A DNA stretch of 64,000 nt from Ferrimicrobium sp. (GTDB taxonomy: Bacteria > Actinomycetota > Acidimicrobiia > Acidimicrobiales > Acidimicrobiaceae), in the NCBI RefSeq assembly GCF_027319265.1, contig NZ_DAHVNP010000030.1, forward strand, positions 1 to 64,000, given 5' to 3'. Both the position numbers and the translations under genes were made by a program. Below are positions 55,339 to 62,940 of the stretch, piece after piece (positions within the stretch are counted from its first letter, which is position 1; every line of letters starts with the position of its first letter). The notes under the pieces were generated by a model that was not told the origin of the DNA, searched no databases, and saw nothing but the letters and a program-made list of their open reading frames with translations.

Positions 55339-56976
55339 TCATTCCGCTTTAGAGTGCCGTTCTCTGCGAGAGGAGATCTTCCAGCGGGGCGTCAGTCTCG
55401 CGGTCGCCTCGTTGGTTGCCTGGCGATTCTTGAGGTCAGGGATGGTATCGGCGGCATCCATCTCGAGCATCGGAAGGTCAACTCCAAAACAACTGCCCCG
55501 ACCGAGACCAGGGCTGGCGACCCAGGCGGTACCTCCGTGGGCATGAGTGATGGCGGCAACGAGGGAGAGTCCAAGTCCAGCTCCACCGCGCGCGCGAGAG
55601 CGCGATTCGTCCGATCGGTAGAACCGTTCGAAGACGCGTTCTAGTTGTTGTCCGTCGAGTCCGGGTCCAGAGTCACAGACGGTGAGCCGTACCATGGCGT
55701 CCCACTCGAGGAGTGCGATGTTTTCGTCAACACTACCGAACAGATCTGATATACCCTTCGCTGTACGGGCACCGGGGGGCGGCAAGGCACCCTTTGGAAC
55801 CATCTCGACTCGCACCACAACGGTCGCTGTTGGAGGAGTGTGGGTGCGCACATTGGAGAGGAGGTTGGTGATCACCTGGGTAAGCCGATGTTGATCTCCG
55901 AGAACCAACGCTTCGTCTGGCGTTATCAGCTCGATGTTGCGACCGGGTTCGACGGCCTTCGCGTCCATGACCGCAGCCTTCGCGAGCGCTGATAGATCAA
56001 TAGGGGCCAGCGAGAGCGGTCGATTCTCGTCCATCCGGGCGAGCAGGAGCAAGTCTTCGATGAGCGCTGCCATGCGACTGGCCTCGGATTGAATGCGTTC
56101 CATGGCGACCGGTGTGTCGGTTGTTGGATCGAGGGCGCCGTCGAGGTAGAGTTCAGCGTAGCCCTTGATGCTGGTGAGCGGTGTGCGGAGCTCATGACTG
56201 ACGTCTGCGATGAATTGACGCAGGCGGGTCTGTGAACTTTGGGAGTCGTTGTAAGCCTCTTGGAGTCGTTCTAGCATCGTGTTGAGCGTGCCAGCAAGAC
56301 TAGCGATCTCCTGGGGACCATGATCATCGACGCGAGCCATCGAGTCGCCTGCAGTGATCTCGCGAGCCTGTGTTCGCATCCGCTCAAGTGGCTTGAGACC
56401 AATGCGAATGGAGAAGGCACCAGCGAGGCCAAGTGCCAGAACAACCCCGAGCGAGACGAAGAGTTCGGCCAACTCAAGCCGGCGAAGTGTGCTTTGAACC
56501 GAGGTAAGGGGGATTGAGAGAACCATCGTTGCGCCGAGTGATGGATCGCGAGCAGCGAGGACACGGTAGGCGTAGTCGGTTCCAGTGAGTTCGATCGTGA
56601 TGGGGTGTCCGACAGGTATGTCGACACGTTGGTCTCCTGCCTTGCCGGAAGCGACGTTTGGCGGGGGTTCAGAGACTGAGTTTGAGAATTGGCCAACTAC
56701 TGAGGTCCCATTTGAGAAGATCAGCTCACCATAACTCCCTTGTGGCAGAGAGACTAGACCGGTAAAGCTCGAATCGCCGTAGATGCTTGAGTGCAGGAGC
56801 TCACGGGCAGCGAGAGGGATATCGTTGGTCAACTGAGAGTCCACTCGTGCTACGAGGAATGACCTGAGTGCGGTTACCGTCGTGAAGTCGATTGCCAAAG
56901 TGCCGACGATCAGGGTGGTCAGCGCGATGAGCAGCAGTCGCGCCCTCAGGGAGAGAGTGGATCGCTTCGGTGACAC
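55339..56976 (-). CDS. HAMP-domain sensor histidine kinase (MprB/BaeS-like)
   Basis: The 545-residue protein has a first membrane helix (LLLIALTTLIVGTLAI), an outer domain of about 140 residues, a second helix (LFVSLGVVLALGLAGAFS), a HAMP linker (LERMRTQAREITAGDSMARV), a phospho-acceptor region FIADVSHELRTPLTSIKGYAEL with His, and the ATPase boxes QVITNLLSNVRTHT, DSGPGLDG and ERFYRSDESRSRARGGAGLGLSLV. The outer region would sense an envelope signal. The response regulator gene lies 17 nt upstream on the same strand. Placement beside an HtrA protease resembles the mycobacterial MprAB-PepD envelope stress module. Confidence 0.9.
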   Translation of the reverse strand: MSPKRSTLSLRARLLLIALTTLIVGTLAIDFTTVTALRSFLVARVDSQLTNDIPLAARELLHSSIYGDSSFTGLVSLPQGSYGELIFSNGTSVVGQFSNSVSEPPPNVASGKAGDQRVDIPVGHPITIELTGTDYAYRVLAARDPSLGATMVLSIPLTSVQSTLRRLELAELFVSLGVVLALGLAGAFSIRIGLKPLERMRTQAREITAGDSMARVDDHGPQEIASLAGTLNTMLERLQEAYNDSQSSQTRLRQFIADVSHELRTPLTSIKGYAELYLDGALDPTTDTPVAMERIQSEASRMAALIEDLLLLARMDENRPLSLAPIDLSALAKAAVMDAKAVEPGRNIELITPDEALVLGDQHRLTQVITNLLSNVRTHTPPTATVVVRVEMVPKGALPPPGARTAKGISDLFGSVDENIALLEWDAMVRLTVCDSGPGLDGQQLERVFERFYRSDESRSRARGGAGLGLSLVAAITHAHGGTAWVASPGLGRGSCFGVDLPMLEMDAADTIPDLKNRQATNEATARLTPRWKISSRRERHSKAE

Positions 56977-56993
56977 AGCCCCTATCTCGCGCT

Positions 56994-57716
56994 TCAGGAG
57001 TTTTTGATCTCTGGGGCCCGCAGACTGTAGCCGACTCCACGGATCGTTTTGATGATCGGTGGTCCAAACTGGTCCAGTTTCTTGCGAAGATAACTGATGT
57101 AGGTCTCGACAATGTTGGCGTCGCCTCCGAAGTCGTACTCCCAGACATGGTCGAGAATCTGTGTCTTTGAGACAACCTTGTTGGCATTGAGCATGAGAAA
57201 ACGCAGAAGTTTGAACTCGGTGGCGGTGAGTTCGACAAGTTCACCTGCCCGAAAAACTTCGTGTGTCTCATCGTCAAGCGTAAGGTCATGAAAAGTCTGC
57301 CGGGAGGATTCGGTTGTTGTCCCACCGCTGCGTCGTAGCACCGCCTCAATGCGAGCCGTCAATTCGGCGAGCGAAAATGGTTTCGTGAGATAGTCGTCCG
57401 ACCCCAAACGGAGTCCTTCAACACGATCCTCTACCGAGTCGCGAGCCGTTAAAAAGAGGATAGGTGTGTCATCACGTTCCTCGCGGAGTCGCTTGACGAC
57501 CTGAAAGCCATCAAGTCCTGGCATCATGACGTCGAGCACGATGACGTCAGGGCGAAAGGTCCTGGTAAGTTCTAGGGCTTCTCGACCAGAAGCTGCGACC
57601 CCAACATCGTAGCCCTCGAAGTTGAGCGCCATCTGGAGCAGTTCGGTGATTGGCAGCTCATCGTCTACCACCAATATCCGTTTGTCCTTGGATGGTCGGC
57701 CCTGTGGGGATGTCAT
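56994..57716 (-). CDS. OmpR/PhoB-family response regulator (MprA-like)
   Basis: The 240-residue protein begins KRILVVDDELPITELLQMAL, with the phospho-acceptor Asp in DVIVLDVMMPGLDGFQVVKRLREE and the Lys of the active site in KPFSLAELTARIEAVLRR. The C-terminal winged helix (VELTATEFKLLRFLMLNANKVVSKTQILDHVWEYDFGGDANIVETYISYLRKKL) binds DNA. It is cognate to the adjoining kinase gene. A perfect hairpin separates it from the HtrA protease gene upstream. Confidence 0.93.
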   Translation of the reverse strand: MTSPQGRPSKDKRILVVDDELPITELLQMALNFEGYDVGVAASGREALELTRTFRPDVIVLDVMMPGLDGFQVVKRLREERDDTPILFLTARDSVEDRVEGLRLGSDDYLTKPFSLAELTARIEAVLRRSGGTTTESSRQTFHDLTLDDETHEVFRAGELVELTATEFKLLRFLMLNANKVVSKTQILDHVWEYDFGGDANIVETYISYLRKKLDQFGPPIIKTIRGVGYSLRAPEIKNS

Positions 57717-57803
57717 GACTCCTCATTTCTGTTGATTGTGGCTCTGCCTCTCGTATGCAGCCCGGTGAACACCGCTCGAGAAGGCAGGGGGTGGACGCCT
57801 AAG

Positions 57804-57855
57804 GCATAGACGATACCGCTCGTGCCGTCGGTGACACGAGCGGTATCGTCTATGC
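57804..57855 (-). terminator. Perfect 21-bp hairpin after the HtrA-like gene
   Basis: The arms at 57804-57824 and 57835-57855 are fully complementary around a 10-base loop (GCATAGACGATACCG begins the first arm). It lies 29 bp after the stop of the protease gene and before the response regulator gene. It should stop transcripts from the protease gene, so the two-component genes probably have their own promoter. Confidence 0.8.
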
Positions 57856-57883
57856 GAGGTCTACCGAACCAAGAACCTCTCAT

Positions 57884-59470
57884 CTAGGCTGCCGGAGCGT
57901 TGCCAAGAGTAATCGTCATTGTCGAAGTCCCTGATTGTGAGAGCACCTTCAAGGTGACGGAGGTTCCAGGAGACTTTGACGTGACGTCGGTGACGAGTTC
58001 AGAGGCGTCCGTCACTGCCTTACCGTCGAATCCAATGATGACATCACCCGATGTAAGTCCAGCGTTCGATGCGGGCGACCCAGGATAGATGTAGTCGATG
58101 AGCGCCCCCTGTTGATTGGTTGGATAACCGAGTTGGGCCGCAGCTTGTGCATTCATCGTCTGTATGCCGACGCCGAGAAATGCCTTTGTCGTGGTTGCGG
58201 TGCTCGAGGAACCTGAAGAAGCTTTGGTGTAGTAGCTCGGATCCTTCAGGATATTCCTCACGACAGGAAGAACAGAATCTATCGATTCGGCAAAGCCTAG
58301 GTTTTGGGCGGGAGTCTGTGAGGTAGAGGAGATAATGGCGGTGTCCATTCCCACCACCTGTCCCGCTGCATTGACGAGCGGACCACCGGAGTTGCCTGGG
58401 TTGATTGGTGCATCCGTTTGAATCATCTGTGTAAGGTGTTCGCTCAAATTTTGATCCTGCGCAGTGATAGAACGGTTGAGCGCAGAGACGATGCCCTGCG
58501 TGACCGTAGGATCGCCCTGCAGCGCTAGCGCATTGCCGATTGCCACGACAGGATCACCTACCTGCAGTTGCCCAGAGTTGCCAAACTTGACGGTGGGTAA
58601 GCCTGACAGGCCCTCGATCTGAAGGACAGCAACGTCATGGGCAGGATCAGTTCCTACAATTTTGACCGGGTAGGACTTCGATTGGTTATAGAGCGTTGCC
58701 TGTATTGAGGTGGCCCCAGCGATAACATGGTTGTTGGTCAGCACAAGACCACTGGAGCTAAAGATCATCCCTGTTCCAGCGTCTTCAAACTGGCTCGTGC
58801 CTAGGAAGCCGTTGCTGGTTGAACCCTCTGCCGTGATATCAACGACCGCAGGCTCAACTTTTGCCAGGATCTGAGGCACATTAAGACTTCCGTTACCATT
58901 TAACCCGGAGCCTTGAATAGCGGTAGGGGAAGCCGATGACTCAGAGATGACGACAGGTTTTGAGTTCGAGGTGCCGCTCAAGTGAACGACGGTGATGCTG
59001 GTGCCGACGGCTACCACTGCTGCCACCACCGCTGCGGTAAGGACCGTCAAGCCGGAGAAGCGCCGCTTGCTGAGTGCGCCTCGACGCTTGGCAGATCCCT
59101 TCTTTGTTGCACCTGACGTCGGTGTCGACGGTGGGGGTGAGGCCCAACTGGATGCATATTCATAGCCTCGATAGCCGGTACCCTCAGCAGAGGTCTGTCC
59201 GTAGGGATCAGTGTGCTCATGTTGGGACAAGTGATCATCGCTCGACGCCTCGGGCGCCGCCTCACTCGACCAACTCTCACCGGAGGCGAGGGTATCGCCA
59301 GCAGACCAGCCGTCACCGGAGGACCAGCCATCGCCCTGCAAGGTTGCATCGGGATCCTGTCCGCTGGGGGTCGAAGACATCTCCTCATCCTGCGGAGATG
59401 GGTTCGCCGCTTCGTCGCCTTCCGGCTCCGCCCCGGTGCCATTCTCTGGGAAATCGCCGTCACTCATCAT
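57884..59470 (-). CDS. Membrane-anchored HtrA/PepD-type serine protease with PDZ domain
   Basis: The 528-residue protein has an acidic, Gly/Ser/Trp-rich cytoplasmic stretch (about 1-135) with repeated GDGWS units, one membrane helix (FSGLTVLTAAVVAAVVAVGTSITVV, about 138-162), a trypsin-fold protease with His in VLTNNHVIAG, Asp in DPAHDVAVLQIE and Ser in NPGNSGGPLVN, and a C-terminal PDZ domain (FLGVGIQTMNAQAA, GALIDYIYPGSPASNAGL). It would degrade misfolded proteins outside the membrane. In mycobacteria pepD lies beside mprAB and is controlled by it; the same neighbours occur here in a different order. Confidence 0.9.
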   Translation of the reverse strand: MMSDGDFPENGTGAEPEGDEAANPSPQDEEMSSTPSGQDPDATLQGDGWSSGDGWSAGDTLASGESWSSEAAPEASSDDHLSQHEHTDPYGQTSAEGTGYRGYEYASSWASPPPSTPTSGATKKGSAKRRGALSKRRFSGLTVLTAAVVAAVVAVGTSITVVHLSGTSNSKPVVISESSASPTAIQGSGLNGNGSLNVPQILAKVEPAVVDITAEGSTSNGFLGTSQFEDAGTGMIFSSSGLVLTNNHVIAGATSIQATLYNQSKSYPVKIVGTDPAHDVAVLQIEGLSGLPTVKFGNSGQLQVGDPVVAIGNALALQGDPTVTQGIVSALNRSITAQDQNLSEHLTQMIQTDAPINPGNSGGPLVNAAGQVVGMDTAIISSTSQTPAQNLGFAESIDSVLPVVRNILKDPSYYTKASSGSSSTATTTKAFLGVGIQTMNAQAAAQLGYPTNQQGALIDYIYPGSPASNAGLTSGDVIIGFDGKAVTDASELVTDVTSKSPGTSVTLKVLSQSGTSTMTITLGNAPAA

Positions 59471-59700
59471 GCGTGCCTTTCTCTACCAATCTTCTTCGAG
59501 CGCTACCAACCGTGAGACTCATCGGTGTCAGCAACCTTTCACCCGTCATTCTGGTGGCCTATGCTTTGAGAAACCTTAGGAACAGGTAGGAGCTTGGCTA
59601 AAGGCCAACAGCACTCCTGGATCCATGGTAGCGGTATGGGACCACAGCCCAGTCTTAGGACCTTGGCGTGTCGATCATCCGAAGCAGACGTAGCGGTGTC

Positions 59701-60480
59701 TTAGTTGGCATGATAGTTGGGGGGCCGTCGCTCCTTCATGGCGGTCAGCGCCTCTCGCATGTCGTTCGATTGCATCAGCGCGACGTTGTAACTGGCAGCG
59801 AGTTCCAGGTGTTGTGCGAGCCCTTGCGTTCGTCGTTGGGCGAGCAGGCGTTTGGTCGCCTGAACGGCTAGGGGTGGATTAGCCTGAATCTGCTGGCCGA
59901 GCTCCATGATAGCTCGGTCCAGATCTTCGGTGGTATCCCAGATCGAGTGCACGAGTCCGATTGTGTGTGCTTCGGCGGCGCCGACATCACGACCGGTGAA
60001 GGCCATCTCGGCGAGAACCGATTGAGGGAGTACCTCAGAGAGCAGGGTGAGAGATCCGAGATCGGCGACGATTCCAATGCGGACTTCGCGGAGCGAAAAG
60101 ATTGCCGAACGCGTGGCCAAACGAAGGTCGCAAGCGGCGATCAGATCGAGGCCGCCGCCGATACAGTAGCCGTTGACGGCAGCCAGCGTAGGTTTCTGGG
60201 CAGTCGCGAGGGCGACAAAGCCGAGTTGAAGTGGTCGTATGTCGTTGGTTGATTGGATGTTCTGCGACCCTGGCGCGAAGTCAGTGAGGTCAAGTCCTGC
60301 ACTGAAGTGAGGACCGTTGGCGCGAATGACGATGACTCGTACAGCGGTGTCCGCCTCAAGGATCTCGATCGCGCGTGGCAGTTCCGTGAAAAAGGCGGCG
60401 TTCATGGCGTTGAGTTTGGCGGGACGGTTGAGGACTAACGCCCCAATCCCATCGTTGATCTCGATCTCTAGGGTCTCCAT
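59701..60480 (-). CDS. Enoyl-CoA hydratase/isomerase
   Basis: The 259-residue crotonase has HFSAGLDLTDFAPG and NGYCIGGGLDLIAACDLRLATRSAIFSLREVRIGIVADLGSL. ATPGLDLT-like replacement by AGLDLT and the acidic residue in the FSLREVRIGIVADLGSL region fit dienoyl-CoA isomerases of the ECH1 type. The substrate is unknown. It diverges from sufD; the gap holds the promoters of both genes. Confidence 0.87.
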   Translation of the reverse strand: METLEIEINDGIGALVLNRPAKLNAMNAAFFTELPRAIEILEADTAVRVIVIRANGPHFSAGLDLTDFAPGSQNIQSTNDIRPLQLGFVALATAQKPTLAAVNGYCIGGGLDLIAACDLRLATRSAIFSLREVRIGIVADLGSLTLLSEVLPQSVLAEMAFTGRDVGAAEAHTIGLVHSIWDTTEDLDRAIMELGQQIQANPPLAVQATKRLLAQRRTQGLAQHLELAASYNVALMQSNDMREALTAMKERRPPNYHAN

Positions 60481-60518
60481 GGCTCTCCTTTTGGTGGTGC
60501 ATCGTGGACACTTCCTAG

Positions 60519-60543
60519 GTTATCACTATGATGGTAGGGTAAA
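60519..60543 (+). promoter_or_regulatory. Shared suf promoter motif, copy upstream of sufD
   Basis: The core ACTATGATGGTAGGGTAAA at 60525-60543 ends 49 bp before the sufD start. It sits on a good sigma-70 type promoter: TGGACA at 60505-60510, a 16-bp spacer, then TATGAT at 60527-60532. The part downstream of the -10 is also shared with the sufB copy, which a bare promoter would not require. Confidence 0.5.
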
Positions 60544-60592
60544 CTAGCACCTTGGCGGTGCGAAGGTGGCAAACAGTATCGAAGGAGATCGC

Positions 60593-61792
60593 GTGAAGTC
60601 CCTAGGGAAGGATATGTCCTGGGAGCTGCCAGCTCGCAGTATGACGAGGGCGGCTGAAGCTGAACGACTGGAGCAGCCGACGGAAGCCCTGGAGTGCTGG
60701 AGATACTCTCCAGTTGACGAGATCGAATGGGAGCGCTACCAGAAGACCTGTTCGGCGACGAACGATGATCTTTGGGCAAGAGGGGCGCAGATACTCTCGA
60801 CCTTTGGCGAGGTGGATGCGACCGTGCGTGTCGATGGTGGCCGGCTGGTGGTGGGTGGAACTGAGGTACCCGGGTTGACGGTGTCTCAGGCAGAGGCCGT
60901 CGGTGAGTTTCTTCGCGAGGAGGACGAAAGTCTGCTGACGCTTGGCAGCCTGCTGGCTCCTGGTCGCGTCGAGATCAAAGTTGAGGCTCCACTCCGACGG
61001 CTGGGCATTATCACCGCTGGAACGGGTGACGATGCTGGGCTGTGGAGTTGGCTTCGACTCTCGGTGGCCCCCGATGTCGAACTCGAAGTCATCCATGTCG
61101 ACCTCTTGACCGGGTCGGTCATGCACCTCCCGATTCTTGAGATCATTGGCCACGAGCGGTCATCGGTGGTCTATCGCCATCAGCTCGAACACGACCAAAA
61201 GGCTCTCAGTCTTGGGTACGTACGATTTCGACTCGGCCCCGAAGCCAGTCTCGAGCTGGATGCGGCCAGTGCCCATCAAGGGTACACCCGTGTTCGTACG
61301 GATGGCATCCTCGAAGGCACCAGGGCTCAGGCCGTGATTCGGGTTGGCTATGTCGTTGGTGCCCATGAACGTGTTGATTATCGGACATTCATCACCCATG
61401 ACGCGCCGAGTACGACCAGCAACCTGCTCTACAAGGGGGTGGTCAATGGTGATGGTACGTCAATTTACACCGGGATGATCACGATTACACCGCTAGGGAG
61501 GGGCTCTGAAGCCTTCCAGACCAACCGGAACGTGCTCTTATCGGAGGACGCACTTGCGTGGTCGGTGCCAAACCTCGATATTCAGATCAGTGATGTAAAG
61601 TGTTCGCATGCCTCCACCGTCGGTCCTATCGACGAGGAGGAGTTGTTTTACCTCGCCTCAAAGGGTTTCCCAGCCGAGGAGGCTCGACGTACCCTGGCGC
61701 GCGCTTTCTTCGCTGATATGGGCGATACCTTCGCGGTTGAACAGCAGCGATTGCGAGCGGCAGTTGATGAGAAATGGGAGGCAGGGGCGTAA
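60593..61792 (+). CDS. sufD: Fe-S cluster assembly protein SufD
   Basis: The GTG at 60593 follows AAGGAG and gives 399 residues; a GTG at 60566 is less well placed. The N-terminal region ends in the beta-helix core, with RLGIITAGTGDD, LELDAASAHQGYTRVRTDGILEGTRAQA and the C-terminal segment ALAWSVPNLDIQISDVKCSHASTVGPIDEEELFYLASKGFPAEEAR, which contains the Cys and His shared with SufB. It forms the SufBC2D complex. Its stop overlaps the start of the Rieske-type gene by one base. Confidence 0.93.
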   Translation: MKSLGKDMSWELPARSMTRAAEAERLEQPTEALECWRYSPVDEIEWERYQKTCSATNDDLWARGAQILSTFGEVDATVRVDGGRLVVGGTEVPGLTVSQAEAVGEFLREEDESLLTLGSLLAPGRVEIKVEAPLRRLGIITAGTGDDAGLWSWLRLSVAPDVELEVIHVDLLTGSVMHLPILEIIGHERSSVVYRHQLEHDQKALSLGYVRFRLGPEASLELDAASAHQGYTRVRTDGILEGTRAQAVIRVGYVVGAHERVDYRTFITHDAPSTTSNLLYKGVVNGDGTSIYTGMITITPLGRGSEAFQTNRNVLLSEDALAWSVPNLDIQISDVKCSHASTVGPIDEEELFYLASKGFPAEEARRTLARAFFADMGDTFAVEQQRLRAAVDEKWEAGA

Positions 61793-62130
61793 TGGACAGA
61801 ATTGGCGCAACGCGAGATTTTGAAGAGGGCAAGCCGGTGAAGGTCGATTTCAATGGCTTTCCGGTGGTTGTTGTTCGAATCGATGGTGAACTCTTTGCTA
61901 TTGGTGACACCTGTTCACATGCGAAATACAGCCTGTCGGAGGGCGAAGTGTACGCAGAGGAACGGGAGATTGAATGCTGGAAGCACGGCAGCACCTTTTC
62001 GCTCCGTGATGGGCACCCAACTTGCTTCCCGGCGACGAAGGCCGTTCCGGTCTTTGAGGTCGTCGAGCGGACTGGTGAGGTCTTCCTGGAGGCACCCGCA
62101 GACAGCAAAATCAACACGAAGAGAAGTTGA
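61792..62130 (+). CDS. Rieske-type [2Fe-2S] ferredoxin of the suf operon
   Basis: The ATG at 61792 overlaps the sufD stop. The 112-residue protein has the Rieske ligands CSH at about residue 41 and CWKH at about 62, enclosing EGEVYAEEREIE, with normal fold around them (FNGFPVVVVRIDGELFAIGD). It resembles the non-haem Rieske ferredoxins found between sufD and sufC in many actinobacteria and firmicutes. A role in supplying or accepting electrons during cluster assembly is likely but unproved. sufC starts 7 nt after its stop. Confidence 0.9.
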   Translation: MDRIGATRDFEEGKPVKVDFNGFPVVVVRIDGELFAIGDTCSHAKYSLSEGEVYAEEREIECWKHGSTFSLRDGHPTCFPATKAVPVFEVVERTGEVFLEAPADSKINTKRS

Positions 62131-62137
62131 GGAAAAC

Positions 62138-62893
62138 ATGGCGTTCTTAGCAGTCGATGACCTTCATGTCGCAATCGGTTCCAAGCAAGTACTCCAAGGC
62201 GTTGACTTGTCGGTCGATAAGGGTGAAGTCGTTGCGGTGATGGGTCCGAATGGATCGGGGAAAAGTACTCTCGTCTCGACGGTCATGGGTCGCCCCAACT
62301 ACCAAGTCGTTGGGGGTTCGGTCACCATCGATGGGGAGGAGATCGCCGGTTGGGCCACCGATGAGCGAGCTCGGCATGGCATCGCTTTGATCTCTCAGAG
62401 CCAGCCGGAGATCCCTGGTGTTCGTGTCGACGAATTGGTGACAGCCATGTACCGTTTCCGTGGCCTTGATCCACAAGGTGTCTCCGAACGTATCGTTGCT
62501 GAGGCTGTCGAGCTCTCACTTGATCAGGCACTGCTTAATCGTTGGGTGAACGTTGACCTCTCGGGTGGGGAGAAGAAAAAGCTCGAGACGTTGCTGGTGA
62601 GTGCGGTGCCGCAGTCACTCGTCATCGGTGACGAGATCGACTCTGGCCTCGATATCGATGCGCTGCGGGATGTGGCTCGTCGACTTCGACGGCTGAATGA
62701 GGAGAAGGGGACTTCGCTGCTTCTGATCACGCACTACCCTCGTCTCCTGCGTGAGATCAAAGCTGATCGAGTCGTGGTCCTCGTGCGCGGTAAGATTGTC
62801 GCCGAAGGCGGTATGGACTTGGCGGTCGAACTAGAACGCTCAGGCTATCAACAGTTTGGTGCTGAACCAGCAGAACACAGCGCGTTCGACTGA
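62138..62893 (+). CDS. sufC: Fe-S cluster assembly ATPase SufC
   Basis: TTGAGGAAAAC precedes the ATG, giving 251 residues; the open frame upstream to 61853 is a shadow of the Rieske gene. Walker A is GPNGSGKST, the Q-loop is SQSQPEIPG, the signature is LSGGEKKK and Walker B is SLVIGDEIDSGLD, all as in SufC. It drives conformational change in the SufBD scaffold. The operon sufD-Rieske-sufC ends here; no sufS or sufU follows. Confidence 0.95.
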   Translation: MAFLAVDDLHVAIGSKQVLQGVDLSVDKGEVVAVMGPNGSGKSTLVSTVMGRPNYQVVGGSVTIDGEEIAGWATDERARHGIALISQSQPEIPGVRVDELVTAMYRFRGLDPQGVSERIVAEAVELSLDQALLNRWVNVDLSGGEKKKLETLLVSAVPQSLVIGDEIDSGLDIDALRDVARRLRRLNEEKGTSLLLITHYPRLLREIKADRVVVLVRGKIVAEGGMDLAVELERSGYQQFGAEPAEHSAFD

Positions 62894-62940
62894 ACCAGCT
62901 GGTCTTGAGGTCCCTTCAAGCAGCCGTATCCTGGGAGCCA

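Noticed and set aside
55212-55352. A Trp-rich 46-codon plus-strand frame (MLLVLLERDNLVV...) overlapping the 3' end of the histidine kinase gene.
   Set aside because: No ribosome site, no homologue recognised, and it overlaps a well-supported gene on the other strand; kept only as a possible small ORF.
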